Source: Peptostreptococcaceae bacterium (lineage in GTDB: Bacteria; Bacillota; Clostridia; Peptostreptococcales; Acidaminobacteraceae). From it: 63,552 nt of DNA. The notes beneath the pieces are model-generated. The model saw only the letters and a program-made list of their open reading frames with translations. It made no database searches and was not told where the DNA came from. The stretch lies in contig JAMOQG010000011.1 of the NCBI GenBank assembly GCA_027064135.1, forward strand, positions 1-63,552, read 5' to 3'. The position numbers and the translations under genes were made by a program. Of the stretch, positions 18,242-27,069 are shown one piece after another (the stretch's first letter is position 1; every line of letters begins with the position of its first letter).

Positions 18242-18808
18242 TTAATAAATAATATTTTTAATTTGATTTAGTTTTTTTTCACCAATACCATTAACATTTA
18301 ATAAATCTGTTATTTTATTAAATGAGCCATTTTTATTTCTATAATCAATAATTCTTAGCGCAATAACATCACCGATTCCATCTATTTTAGTTAACTCTTC
18401 CTTTGATAATTGATTAAAATCAGTTAATGTTAATTTATTATTATTTATATTAGTGTTAATAGCTTCCGTTTTACTTGGTATATATATTTTTAAACCGTCC
18501 TCTAATAATCTTGCAAGATTTATTCTCCTAGAATCTGCATTTTCAGTTAAACCACCTGCTTTTGTTATTAAATTATCAAGTCGATCATCTGATTTAACAT
18601 CATAAACACCCGGATTGTTAACCTCTCCATCAATATGTACTTTATAGTTTATAGGAACATTAATTTGCATTTCAACTTGCTTTTCATTAACATCGATATA
18701 CATATTATTTTGTTTATAAATTATTCCAAATTTTGTTAATATTACTAAAATTACTAGAATTAGTATAATTACAGTATCTTTGCTTTTAATTTTAATATTC
18801 ATATTCAT
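18242..18808 (-). CDS. comEA: ComEA-type DNA-binding competence protein
   Basis: A 188-residue membrane-anchored protein with one N-terminal transmembrane helix (about residues 11-29), an SLBB domain (HIDGEVNNPGVYDV to LKIYIPSK, about 57-116), and a C-terminal double helix-hairpin-helix with LTKIDGIGDVIALRIIDYR and NVNGIGEKKLNQI. This is the ComEA layout; ComEA binds external DNA and passes it to the ComEC channel. No comEC or comEB is adjacent, so competence cannot be inferred. AAGGAGG supports the start. It lies directly upstream of selD with no obvious functional link. Confidence 0.88.
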   Translation of the reverse strand: MNMNIKIKSKDTVIILILVILVILTKFGIIYKQNNMYIDVNEKQVEMQINVPINYKVHIDGEVNNPGVYDVKSDDRLDNLITKAGGLTENADSRRINLARLLEDGLKIYIPSKTEAINTNINNNKLTLTDFNQLSKEELTKIDGIGDVIALRIIDYRNKNGSFNKITDLLNVNGIGEKKLNQIKNIIY

Positions 18809-18876
18809 TTAATTCCTCCTTGTATTCATTTTACATATTTATTTTTAGTTTTACAATGAAAATTATTATAAATTTA

Positions 18877-18885
18877 TGCTATAAT
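18877..18885 (+). promoter_or_regulatory. Extended -10 promoter of the carboxypeptidase gene
   Basis: TGCTATAAT, a full extended -10, lies 25 bases before the TTG start of the downstream gene. A TTTACA further upstream is too far away to act as its -35. Confidence 0.55.
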
Positions 18886-18909
18886 ATACTGAGACAAAGG
18901 AGTGGTAAA

Positions 18910-20223
18910 TTGAATGTAAAAAATATTACTATAATTATAATTATATTTTTATTATTGATAAGTAGTTTTTCGTTTTCTATAGAAGAACCTGAAAGTTATG
19001 ATATAAATGCAGAAGATATAAAATCAGAAGCAGCAATTTTAATAGATGCTAATACTGGACAAATATTATTTGAGAAAAAAATTCACGAACAATTATATCC
19101 AGCAAGTACAACAAAGCTTTTAACTGCTTTAATAATTGCTGAGAATGTAAATTTAGATCAAGAAGTTATTATTGATAAGTTATCTCCATTTACAACAGGA
19201 AGCAGAATATATGTACAAGAAGGTGAAATATTTACTGTTGAACAATTATTAAATGCTCTTTTAATAGAATCAGCAAATGACGTAGCAAATGCTCTTGCAA
19301 TATACTATTCAGGTTCTATTGAAGAATTTGCGAAAGTAATGAATGAAAAAGCTATTTCTTTAGGTACATTGAATTCAAATTTTGTTAATCCAAATGGATT
19401 AAATGATAAAGAACATTATACAACTGCTTATGATTTAAGTTTAATTGCATATGCTGCTTATCATAATGAAATTATTAAATCAATAGTTTCTAAATATACT
19501 TATTCTATACCGCCAACAAATAAAGTAGATGAAACAAGATATTTGAAATCGTCAAACAAATTTTTATATAGTAAAAGCAATAAATATTTATTAGATTATA
19601 GAGGGAAAAAGATATTTGCTAAATATGATATTATTAATGGTATGAAAACGGGATATACAGACGATGCAAAAAATTGCTTAGTATCATCTGCAAAATTGGA
19701 TGGTAGAGAATTAATAGCAGTTGTATTAAAAGCAACAGGAAGAAATATTTATACTGATTCAAGAAAGTTAATTGATTATGGATTTAATGAATTTATAGAG
19801 AAAGAATTTTTTAAAAAAAATGAAAAAATAAAGGATTTACAGTTAAATAATTTTAAAAAATCAAAAATAGATGTATTAACTAATGAGAATGTAAAAGTTC
19901 TATTAAAAAAGGATTATCAACAAAGTATGATTTCAACTGAAACTATTATTTCTAAATTAGAATTACCATTAAAAAAGAACGAAGTAATTGGATCTTTTAA
20001 AATAACTTATAACGATAAAATCATTTCCACTTTTGATTTAATATCTAATATTGCAGTTGATAATTCGGTTTTATTAAGTGATGAAACTGTATTTATTGAA
20101 AAAAATAAAAAATTTAATTATATGAACTTACTAAGTATATTTTTAAAATTAGTAATTTCATTTTTAATTTGGCGAACTATTATTACGATAATTAGATTGA
20201 AACTTAAAAAGAAATATTTGTAA
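18910..20223 (+). CDS. D-alanyl-D-alanine carboxypeptidase (PBP5/DacF type)
   Basis: A low-molecular-weight penicillin-binding protein that trims the terminal D-Ala of peptidoglycan stem peptides. I place the start at TTG 18910, after AAAGGAG, which gives a clean 437-residue protein with a signal peptide (about residues 1-24); longer in-frame starts overlap the promoter. Motifs: SxxK in PASTTK (Ser66, Lys69), SxN in ESANDV (Ser121, Asn123), and KTG in GMKTGYT. A PBP5-like C-terminal domain and a final membrane helix followed by lysines anchor it outside the membrane. The exact paralogue (DacA, DacB or DacF) is uncertain. Confidence 0.92.
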   Translation: MNVKNITIIIIIFLLLISSFSFSIEEPESYDINAEDIKSEAAILIDANTGQILFEKKIHEQLYPASTTKLLTALIIAENVNLDQEVIIDKLSPFTTGSRIYVQEGEIFTVEQLLNALLIESANDVANALAIYYSGSIEEFAKVMNEKAISLGTLNSNFVNPNGLNDKEHYTTAYDLSLIAYAAYHNEIIKSIVSKYTYSIPPTNKVDETRYLKSSNKFLYSKSNKYLLDYRGKKIFAKYDIINGMKTGYTDDAKNCLVSSAKLDGRELIAVVLKATGRNIYTDSRKLIDYGFNEFIEKEFFKKNEKIKDLQLNNFKKSKIDVLTNENVKVLLKKDYQQSMISTETIISKLELPLKKNEVIGSFKITYNDKIISTFDLISNIAVDNSVLLSDETVFIEKNKKFNYMNLLSIFLKLVISFLIWRTIITIIRLKLKKKYL

Positions 20224-20225
20224 AT

Positions 20226-20255
20226 AAAAAACACATATCAATTTATGTGTTTTTT
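20226..20255. terminator. Bidirectional terminator
   Basis: A 12-bp stem (AAAAAACACATA and its complement, 6-nt loop) with T-runs on both strands, between the convergent carboxypeptidase and fic genes. Confidence 0.85.
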
Positions 20256-20861
20256 TTAATAAATTATTCTATTTAAAATTGTATTTAGTGAATCGTATTC
20301 TTTAAAAGTTGCATTTACAAAAGAATTAATTAAATTATCCTTAGAAATAAACCACCAATTTATTCTATAACCATTAAAAAGAGCTAAGTTTCTATAAAAC
20401 TCTCTTATTACTCGCCCATTTCCTTCTCTAAATGGATGGATATAATTAAGTTCTCCTAAATAATAAGATGATCTTTTAATAAAGTCTTCTTTTGAGTAAT
20501 CAATTAAATAATTTTCTTTTTCTAAATTTTTAAAAAGTATAATTAAAAAATTTTTAATATCATTATGATTAATAAATTTTGTATAAACTGGTTCTGTTTT
20601 TTCTATATCTTCTATTCTTAAATTACCAGCAAAATCATAGATATCTTCAAACAAGTATTTATGAATTTTTTTAAGATGAGTAATATTAAAAGTTCCAGTT
20701 ATTGGTCTTTCGTATAGAGCATCTATTTTCATAAAAGTTAGTTCTTTTTCAACTTTTTTAAGTTTATCATAATCTTTTATGTTTAATTTATTTTTAAGAA
20801 CAGATGAATCAGCATAACAATAAATCGAATTAGTTGTAGAACTTCCATAATCTTCTTTCAT
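20256..20861 (-). CDS. fic: Fic-family AMP transferase (toxin)
   Basis: A 201-residue Fic-domain protein. The core motif HPFREGNGRVIR (His142, Glu146, Asn148, Arg150) has every residue needed for NMP transfer to a target hydroxyl. Preceding helices include FAGNLR near residue 77. Length fits class I Fic toxins, whose inhibitory helix sits on a separate small antitoxin. Such a gene ends two bases before this ATG (see 20863-21033). The target is unknown; the VbhT relatives act on gyrase and topoisomerase IV. The module has its own promoter and terminator. Confidence 0.92.
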   Translation of the reverse strand: MKEDYGSSTTNSIYCYADSSVLKNKLNIKDYDKLKKVEKELTFMKIDALYERPITGTFNITHLKKIHKYLFEDIYDFAGNLRIEDIEKTEPVYTKFINHNDIKNFLIILFKNLEKENYLIDYSKEDFIKRSSYYLGELNYIHPFREGNGRVIREFYRNLALFNGYRINWWFISKDNLINSFVNATFKEYDSLNTILNRIIY

Positions 20862-20862
20862 A

Positions 20863-21033
20863 TTATAAAAACTGCCTATATTTTAACAAAATACTGTGAA
20901 TTACCTCTTCTCTTGATATTCGATTATAGTGAATGTCGTAATATTGTTTTATAGTAGTTTCGGTTACTTCTAAGTCTTCGAATTCTAAAGTAGCTCTAAT
21001 ATTTTTAAGATTGTTTTCTAGAATATCATTCAT
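20863..21033 (-). CDS. VbhA-like Fic antitoxin
   Basis: A 56-residue ORF immediately upstream of fic, short enough for gene callers to miss. AAAGGA lies ahead of its ATG. It contains an ATLEFED segment near residues 14-20 that fits the Fic-inhibitory (S/T)xxxE(G/N) motif, with D in place of the final G/N. LEVTE and the SREEVIHSILLKY helix match the layout of antitoxin VbhA-domain proteins. In known systems the Glu of this motif blocks ATP in the Fic active site. One base separates its stop from the toxin start, the usual antitoxin-first order. Confidence 0.8.
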   Translation of the reverse strand: MNDILENNLKNIRATLEFEDLEVTETTIKQYYDIHYNRISREEVIHSILLKYRQFL

Positions 21034-21058
21034 ATTTCACATCCTTTTATATATAAAT

Positions 21059-21067
21059 ATTATATCA
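21059..21067 (-). promoter_or_regulatory. Extended -10 promoter of the antitoxin-fic module
   Basis: TGATATAAT on the minus strand, 25 bases before the antitoxin ATG and after the helicase stop. It gives the module its own promoter. Confidence 0.5.
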
Positions 21068-21093
21068 TAGAATCTTAAATAAAGCTATATATT

Positions 21094-22269
21094 TCAACGT
21101 CTTTTTGATGATTTGTTATTAGTGTTTTTATTTGTTATTTTATTAGCTAAATTTCCTTTATATAATATTTTAAGATTGATTTCAATACCAAATTCATGCT
21201 GAATTCGGTGTAAATAACCAACTTCATATTCAGTTGCAAGAGAAATTGCAGTACCTTTTTCTTTTTCTCTTCCGGTTCTGCCGATTCGATGTAAATATTC
21301 ATCTGTTTTTTCAGGTAAATCTAAATTAATAATATGTGTTATACCTTTAATATCAAGACCTCTTGCAGCAATATCTGATGCTATAAGGATATTTGATTTT
21401 CCATTTCTAAAATTAACAATTGATTTTTGTCTATCAAGTTTTTCTTGTGCACCATAAAGACCAACAGTCTTTAATTTGTGGAAATTTAATTTATTAACTA
21501 CATCTTGAATAATTTCGTTTCTATTAACGAATACAATTGCTTTTTCTGGATTAATACTTCTTATTACTTTTCTCAACATATCAATTTTATCTCTTCTTTC
21601 AACTTCAAGATAGTAATGGTTTACATTTTTATTAATTAAATTTTCTTCTACAAAAATTAAAACTGGTTCTTTCATCATTTCTGTAGCAATATTTACAATA
21701 TCTTTTGGCATAGTAGCCGAAAGCATAACAAGTTGTCTATCTCTAAGAGTAGTTTTTATTAATGCTTTAGTTTGAATTATTGAATTATTGTTAATCATTC
21801 TATCGGCTTCATCAATAACAATAGTCTTTACTGTATGAGGCTTTAGTTTTTTAAGCTTGATTAACTCAAGCATTCTACCAGTTGAACCTACAGCAATATG
21901 TGGTTTAGTTTTTAAATCATTAACTTGTCTTTTTATATTTACTCCACCTATTAGGAGTGATGACCTTATACCAAGATTTGAATTTTTAGCAAGTTTTTTA
22001 ATTTCATTATTTACTTGAACACTTAATTCATGCGTTGGTGTTATAATAATAGCTTGTAATTTTTTTTCTTCCGGTTCTATTTTATTAATAATTGGAAGAA
22101 GATATGCAAGTGTTTTACCACTACCTGTTTTAGATTGTGCAATGATATCTTTTCCTTCCATAAATATTTCAATCATTTGAGATTGAATTTTCCTTGGCTC
22201 AATTATATTGTCTTTTTTTAAACCGTTAATTAAACAGTCTTTTAATTTGATTTCTTTAAATGAATTCAT
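21094..22269 (-). CDS. DEAD-box RNA helicase
   Basis: A 391-residue ATP-dependent RNA helicase with both RecA-like lobes: a Q-motif region with PRKIQSQMI, Walker A AQSKTGSGKT, the DEAD box VIDEADRM, motif III LSATMP, and HRIGRTGRE as motif VI. The C-terminus is short and basic (Lys/Asn-rich, about 15 residues) with no extra RNA-binding domain. It is close to the CshA/CshB/RhlE group, which acts in ribosome assembly, RNA decay and cold growth, but the subgroup cannot be fixed by eye. Monocistronic and divergent from the SEC-C gene. Confidence 0.93.
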   Translation of the reverse strand: MNSFKEIKLKDCLINGLKKDNIIEPRKIQSQMIEIFMEGKDIIAQSKTGSGKTLAYLLPIINKIEPEEKKLQAIIITPTHELSVQVNNEIKKLAKNSNLGIRSSLLIGGVNIKRQVNDLKTKPHIAVGSTGRMLELIKLKKLKPHTVKTIVIDEADRMINNNSIIQTKALIKTTLRDRQLVMLSATMPKDIVNIATEMMKEPVLIFVEENLINKNVNHYYLEVERRDKIDMLRKVIRSINPEKAIVFVNRNEIIQDVVNKLNFHKLKTVGLYGAQEKLDRQKSIVNFRNGKSNILIASDIAARGLDIKGITHIINLDLPEKTDEYLHRIGRTGREKEKGTAISLATEYEVGYLHRIQHEFGIEINLKILYKGNLANKITNKNTNNKSSKRR

Positions 22270-22421
22270 TATTCTACCTTTCTATATATTAATCACTTTC
22301 AATTCATAAGTTTATTACGTAATATCAATTTTGTCAAATTCAACTTTAAATAAGTCTTTTATTTTTTTAATTTTATGATACAATCATTTAGGATATAAAA
22401 GTCGTTTGAAAGGAAGAGAAT

Positions 22422-22925
22422 ATGAGCTTAATTAATCAATGGAAAGAATTAGTAGAAAATAGTGCAACTCAAGAGGAATATAATGAATTTTGGAATGATT
22501 ATATACCAAAAGAACAGAGTAATTATGAATATCTTTTAAATAATTCTAAAGAAAAAATAAAAGGAAATATAAAAGAGCTATCTGAAAAATTCAACATGGA
22601 TTCAGTAACGTTTCTAGGTTTCCTTGATGGAATAAATTCAAGCCTTACATCTGAATTATCACTTGAAGAAATTGAAGAAGAAACTGAAATTGAATTAAAT
22701 GTTGATTTTGAGAAACTTCTTTATAATATGTATGATGCAAAAGCAGATTGGTTATATACTTTAGAAGATTGGAAACTTGTTTTAGATAGTGAAACTAGAA
22801 ATGAAATTCATAAAAAATTTAATGAATCAAAAATATTTGTTAATTCTGATAAAAAAATCGGAAGAAATGACCCATGTCCTTGTGGAAGTGGTAAAAAATA
22901 TAAAAACTGCTGTATGAATAAATAA
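22422..22925 (+). CDS. SEC-C metal-binding domain protein
   Basis: A 167-residue acidic protein ending in a SEC-C zinc motif, [16 protein letters not shown], like the tail of SecA. The N-terminal ~140 residues are helical, acidic and unassigned. SEC-C tails bind zinc and can contact SecB or ribosomes, but stand-alone proteins of this type have no firm function. AAAGGAAGAG precedes the ATG and a TGATACAAT-like -10 lies upstream. It ends in a strong terminator shared with ridA. Confidence 0.85.
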   Translation: MSLINQWKELVENSATQEEYNEFWNDYIPKEQSNYEYLLNNSKEKIKGNIKELSEKFNMDSVTFLGFLDGINSSLTSELSLEEIEEETEIELNVDFEKLLYNMYDAKADWLYTLEDWKLVLDSETRNEIHKKFNESKIFVNSDKKIGRNDPCPCGSGKKYKNCCMNK

Positions 22926-22926
22926 T

Positions 22927-22966
22927 AAAAAAAATCGGAAGATATGATACAACCTTCCGATTTTTT
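22927..22966. terminator. Bidirectional terminator SEC-C gene / ridA
   Basis: A 13-bp stem (AAAAAATCGGAAG and its complement, 12-nt loop) with T-runs on both strands, between convergent genes. Confidence 0.87.
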
Positions 22967-22977
22967 TAATTTAAATA

Positions 22978-23361
22978 CTATTTTAAATATGCCACCATTT
23001 GAATTTCAACATCTGCGCCAAGTGGAAGTTTTGCAACTTCAAAAGCAGCTCTTGCAGGTTTGTGATCTGTAAAGAATTCAGCATAAACTTCATTCATATC
23101 ACCGAAATCACCCATGTTTTGTAAAAATACAGTTGTTTTAACAACATTTTCTAAAGTAGTACCAGCTTCTTTTAAAATTGCTTTTGCATTTTCTAAAGAT
23201 TGTCTAGTTTGATCTTTAATTGAAGTAGTTACCATTTTACCTGTTTCAGGATTAATTGGTAATTGACCTGATACATAAACAAAATCTCCTGCAATCATAG
23301 CTTGTGAATATGGACCTACAGCAGCAGGTGCATTGTTAGTGTGAACTTTTTTTAAACTCAT
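22978..23361 (-). CDS. ridA: RidA family reactive-imine deaminase
   Basis: RidA (YjgF/YER057c) hydrolyses reactive 2-aminoacrylate-type enamines and imines released by PLP enzymes. The 127-residue protein is full length, with GPYSQA near residue 16, YVSGQLP, and the active-site strand KPARAAFEV including the Arg that binds the substrate carboxylate. It overlaps the upstream regulator by one base (TAATG), and AAAGGAGG lies inside that gene, so the two are translationally coupled. Confidence 0.95.
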   Translation of the reverse strand: MSLKKVHTNNAPAAVGPYSQAMIAGDFVYVSGQLPINPETGKMVTTSIKDQTRQSLENAKAILKEAGTTLENVVKTTVFLQNMGDFGDMNEVYAEFFTDHKPARAAFEVAKLPLGADVEIQMVAYLK

Positions 23362-23990
23362 TATTTTCCTCCTTTAATCTCATCTAAATAATTATATATT
23401 GTGTATTTGGATACCTGAAGTATATCTGCAACATAATCAATAGCACCTTTAATTAAAAAAACACCTTGTTTATCCAAATCATTAACAATTATAACTTTTT
23501 CATCTTTTGATAAATAAATAACCGGTTTGCCAAAACTGTCTATCGTAGCTTTTACAGTATCACTTAAAACAACGTTAATTTTATTTTCAGTTGTTTTTTC
23601 AGTTTTATTATTCCCTATCTTCATGATATCATCAATTAAACTTCTTGCAGCAATAAAATCAGTAATATCAATATTAATACAAAGACATCCAATAAACTCT
23701 CCAGAATCATCTTTAATAAACATAGTTGAAGATTTTAAAACTCTTCCATCAATAGTTTTTTCTGAATAATTTATTATATCTGAATCAATTTTGCCTTCTC
23801 GAACTTTATTTAAAGATAATTTTGTCATTGGACTGTTTATTGTTCTTCCAGTAACATGTCCGTTTTCAATTGCTACAATTGATTTTTTTAAATCTTTAAA
23901 TTCATGTAATACCACTTCACAATTTTTACCAAATGTTCTAGAGATACCAGTAACCATTGGAATAAATTTTAAAATTATTGGATTAACCAT
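23361..23990 (-). CDS. YheO/DauR-type transcriptional regulator
   Basis: A 209-residue regulator with an N-terminal YheO-like PAS domain (HEF near residue 29, then a CLCINIDIT strand) and a C-terminal HTH (about 160-205, including YVADILQVSKYTIYNYLDEI). DauR of Pseudomonas controls D-amino-acid catabolism and YheO-like proteins are often beside RidA. It lies between leuS and ridA on the same strand with minimal gaps. A role in amino-acid or imine metabolism is inferred from the family and the ridA neighbour. The ribosome site (AGGG) is weak. Confidence 0.85.
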   Translation of the reverse strand: MVNPIILKFIPMVTGISRTFGKNCEVVLHEFKDLKKSIVAIENGHVTGRTINSPMTKLSLNKVREGKIDSDIINYSEKTIDGRVLKSSTMFIKDDSGEFIGCLCINIDITDFIAARSLIDDIMKIGNNKTEKTTENKINVVLSDTVKATIDSFGKPVIYLSKDEKVIIVNDLDKQGVFLIKGAIDYVADILQVSKYTIYNYLDEIKGGK

Positions 23991-23996
23991 ATTGCC

Positions 23997-26459
23997 CTAC
24001 TTCACTACAATATTAACTAAACGTTTTGGAATAACAATAACTTTTACAACAGTTTTTCCATCAGTTAATAATTTAATTTTATTAGAATTAAGTGCAAGTT
24101 TTTCTAAATCATCTTTATTTATGTTTGCATCTACTTCAATTTTGTCTCTCATTTTTCCATTAACCTGAATTACAATTTCCAAAGAATCTTTAACTAAAGC
24201 AGCTTCATCATAAGTTGGCCAAGAATGCGAATGGATTGAGCCTTCATTACCAATTAACATCCATAATTCTTCAGTAAAATGTGGTCCAAATGGAGCAAGA
24301 AGTAATAAAACATTTTCTACTGCTTTATTCAATAATTCACTATTGATTTCAGGCGCATTTTGAGTGTATTTGTACATTACATTAACAAGTTCCATTATAA
24401 AACTAATGGCAGTATTAAAATTAAATCTTAATGAAACATCATGAGTTACATTTTTAATTACTTCATTTAATTTATAGTTTAAGTCTTTGTCAAATTTATT
24501 ATTAATTGTAATATCACCAGTTTTAAGAATATCTTTATGTTCTTCAACAAATCGCCATACTCTATTAATAAATCTAAATGAACCTTCAACCCCGTCATCA
24601 CTCCATTCAAGATCTTTTTCAGGCGGAGATGCAAATAAAACAAATAATCTTGCTGTATCAGCACCGTATTTGTCAATTATTTCTCTAGGAGTAACAACAT
24701 TTCCTTTAGATTTTGACATTTTAGCACCATCTTTTAATACCATTCCTTGAGTTAAAAGATTATCAAATGGTTCATCAACTGGAGATAATCCTAAATCAAA
24801 AAGAACTTTTGTAAAGAATCTTGCGTATAGTAAATGAAGTATAGCATGTTCTACTCCGCCAATATATTGATCAACACCCATCCAATATTTAGCTTTATCA
24901 AAATTAAAAAGTTCTTTATCATTTTTACTATCAGTATATCTTAAAAAATACCATGATGAATCAACAAAAGTATCCATAGTATCAACTTCTCTTACAGCAG
25001 GTTTTCCACATTTTGGACATACAGTATTCATAAATGTTTTTGAAGTTTTAAGAGGTGATTCACCTTTTCCAGTGAATTTAACATCTTTCGGAAGTTTTAC
25101 AGGTAGATCTTCTTCATTAATAGGTACTTCTCCACAGTCTTCACAATAAACAATTGGAATTGGAACACCCCAATATCTTTGTCTTGAAATTAACCAATCT
25201 CTTAATTTAAAATTAACTGTTTTCTTTCCAATACCTCTTTCTTTTAAATCAATAGAAATCTTATCAATTGCTTCCTTATTAGTCATGCCATTAAATTTAT
25301 CAGAATTTATCATAATTCCTGGCTCACAGAAAGCTTCAGTTAAATTTTCAATATCTATTGAATCGTCATTTGATTTTATTACAGGTATAATTTCTAAATC
25401 ATATTTTTTAGCAAATTCAAAATCTCTATCATCATGAGCTGGAACAGCCATAATTGCGCCAGTACCATAACCCATCATTACGTAGTTTGCAATGTAGATA
25501 GGAATTTCTTTATTATTAACAGGATTTATTGCGAAAGCTCCAATAAATAGTCCTTTTTTTTCTAAAGTAGTAGCAGATCTTTCTATACTAGATAATCTAT
25601 TTAATTCGTTTAAAAATTCATTTACTTTTGGCTCATATTCAGTTCCAGCAACGAGTTCGTTTACGTATGGATGTTCAGGTGCCATAACCATAAAAGTGGC
25701 CCCATATAGTGTATCCGGACGCGTAGTAAATACTTTAAGATCTTTATCTGTATTTTTCACTTTGAAATCAACTTCTGCACCGTATGATCTGCCTATCCAG
25801 TTTGATTGCATTAATTTAACTTTATCTGGCCAACCATCTAAATTATTAATGTCATCAAGTAATCTATCAGCATAATCAGTAATTTTAAAATACCATTGAC
25901 TAAGATTTTTCTTAGTGACTTCACTACCACATCTTTCACATGCTCCATTAACAACTTGTTCATTAGCAAGTACAGTTTCACAGCTAGGACACCAGTTAAC
26001 AGGTGACTTAGTTTTATATGCTAAACCTTTCTTGTAAAGTTGTAAAAATATCCACTGTGTCCATTTATAATACTCTTCAGAAGAAGTAGCAACTTCTCTA
26101 TCCCAGTCATAACTAAGACCAAGTTCATTTAATTGTGTAATCATTTCTGAAATATTTTCTCTAGTCCATATATCTGGATGAATACCATTTTTTATTGCAG
26201 CATTCTCTGCTGGTAAACCAAAAGAATCCCATCCCATTGGATGAAGAACGTTTTTACCATTCATTTTCTTAAACCTTGCAATAACATCTCCAATTGAATA
26301 ATTTCTAACATGCCCCATATGTAATTTTCCTGATGGGTAAGGAAACATTTCCAAGCTATAATATTTTTCTTTCGTTTCATCTTCAACAACTTTGAAAGCT
26401 TCTGTATCTTTCCAATGTTGTTGCCATTTTTTTTCGATTTTTAAAAAATTATATGACAT
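23997..26459 (-). CDS. leuS: Leucyl-tRNA synthetase
   Basis: A class I synthetase that charges tRNA-Leu. The 820-residue enzyme has the HIGH-type motif HMGH near residue 50, the KMSKS loop, a CPSC/CERCG zinc module, and an inserted editing domain with [12 protein letters not shown] and the [15 protein letters not shown] block. The start at 26459 follows AAGGAG by 8 bases; an in-frame GTG three codons upstream overlaps that ribosome site. Length is normal for the bacterial form. It sits behind a T-box leader, so expression should rise when uncharged tRNA-Leu accumulates, probably together with the two genes downstream. Confidence 0.97.
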   Translation of the reverse strand: MSYNFLKIEKKWQQHWKDTEAFKVVEDETKEKYYSLEMFPYPSGKLHMGHVRNYSIGDVIARFKKMNGKNVLHPMGWDSFGLPAENAAIKNGIHPDIWTRENISEMITQLNELGLSYDWDREVATSSEEYYKWTQWIFLQLYKKGLAYKTKSPVNWCPSCETVLANEQVVNGACERCGSEVTKKNLSQWYFKITDYADRLLDDINNLDGWPDKVKLMQSNWIGRSYGAEVDFKVKNTDKDLKVFTTRPDTLYGATFMVMAPEHPYVNELVAGTEYEPKVNEFLNELNRLSSIERSATTLEKKGLFIGAFAINPVNNKEIPIYIANYVMMGYGTGAIMAVPAHDDRDFEFAKKYDLEIIPVIKSNDDSIDIENLTEAFCEPGIMINSDKFNGMTNKEAIDKISIDLKERGIGKKTVNFKLRDWLISRQRYWGVPIPIVYCEDCGEVPINEEDLPVKLPKDVKFTGKGESPLKTSKTFMNTVCPKCGKPAVREVDTMDTFVDSSWYFLRYTDSKNDKELFNFDKAKYWMGVDQYIGGVEHAILHLLYARFFTKVLFDLGLSPVDEPFDNLLTQGMVLKDGAKMSKSKGNVVTPREIIDKYGADTARLFVLFASPPEKDLEWSDDGVEGSFRFINRVWRFVEEHKDILKTGDITINNKFDKDLNYKLNEVIKNVTHDVSLRFNFNTAISFIMELVNVMYKYTQNAPEINSELLNKAVENVLLLLAPFGPHFTEELWMLIGNEGSIHSHSWPTYDEAALVKDSLEIVIQVNGKMRDKIEVDANINKDDLEKLALNSNKIKLLTDGKTVVKVIVIPKRLVNIVVK

Positions 26460-26479
26460 TCTTTTCACTCCTTCATAAC

Positions 26480-26640
26480 AAAAAACAAAAAAGGCACCTA
26501 TTTACATAGAGACGGATAAACCGTGGTACCACTCTAATTTGACATATGTCCTCGTGTGTTTTTAAAGGTAACAAACCTGTATTTCTATAAGGTTAATTCA
26601 GAAAATAATTATATTGATTCACAGCTACCATCAACTCTCT
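26480..26640 (-). promoter_or_regulatory. T-box leader of leuS
   Basis: The minus-strand transcript starts with AGAGAG and GGUAGCUGUGAA, typical of T-box Stem I. It later carries the T-box proper, GAGUGGUACCACGG, which pairs with the tRNA acceptor end in the antiterminator. A terminator stem (around GUCUCUAU and AUAGGUGC) with a U-run follows just before leuS. The downstream gene makes a leucine specifier likely. A CUU triplet followed by A lies in a hairpin loop at about 26590 and is a candidate. Confidence 0.93.
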
Positions 26641-26647
26641 AAAAAAA

Positions 26648-26676
26648 ATTATAAACTTACTACTTCTTATTGTATA
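26648..26676 (-). promoter_or_regulatory. Promoter of the leuS T-box transcript
   Basis: TATACA, 17 bases, TATAAT on the minus strand, with the predicted start seven to eight bases on at the AGAGAG that opens the T-box. It lies just inside the rsfS-leuS gap. Confidence 0.65.
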
Positions 26677-26695
26677 TATAATTATAATATTTATT

Positions 26696-27058
26696 TTATA
26701 GATTTTCATCTAAAATGTCAATATCAATTTTTTTCGCATCATTCCACATTCTATCTAGATTATAATAATCTCTTTTTTCTTCGCTAAAGATATGAACAAC
26801 AAAATCAATAAAATCAAGTAATATCCATCCAGATTCATTATTTCCTTCAAAGTGTCTTAATTTAATTCCATTTTTAGAAAGTTCTTTTCTTAAATAATTT
26901 GAAAGTGCACCGACGTGTTTATTTGAAATTCCTGTAGTAAAAATCATATAGTCAGTATAAGGAACAATTCCTGTTACATCAACAAGCGAAACGTTGTATC
27001 CTTTTTTTTCGTCTAAAAATTTTGCTGCTTTTATAGCATTGCCTTTAATAATATTCAT
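26696..27058 (-). CDS. rsfS: Ribosome silencing factor RsfS
   Basis: RsfS (YbeB/Iojap) binds L14 on the 50S subunit and blocks subunit joining under nutrient limitation. The 120-residue protein is full length, with DVTGIVPYTDYMIFTTG near residue 24, a GNNESGWILLDF strand, and DFVVHIFSEEKRDYYNLDRMW at the C-terminus, all diagnostic. It is the last gene of the obg-yhbY-nadD-yqeK-antiporter run and precedes the separately controlled leuS. Confidence 0.95.
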   Translation of the reverse strand: MNIIKGNAIKAAKFLDEKKGYNVSLVDVTGIVPYTDYMIFTTGISNKHVGALSNYLRKELSKNGIKLRHFEGNNESGWILLDFIDFVVHIFSEEKRDYYNLDRMWNDAKKIDIDILDENL

Positions 27059-27069
27059 AAAATCTCCTT

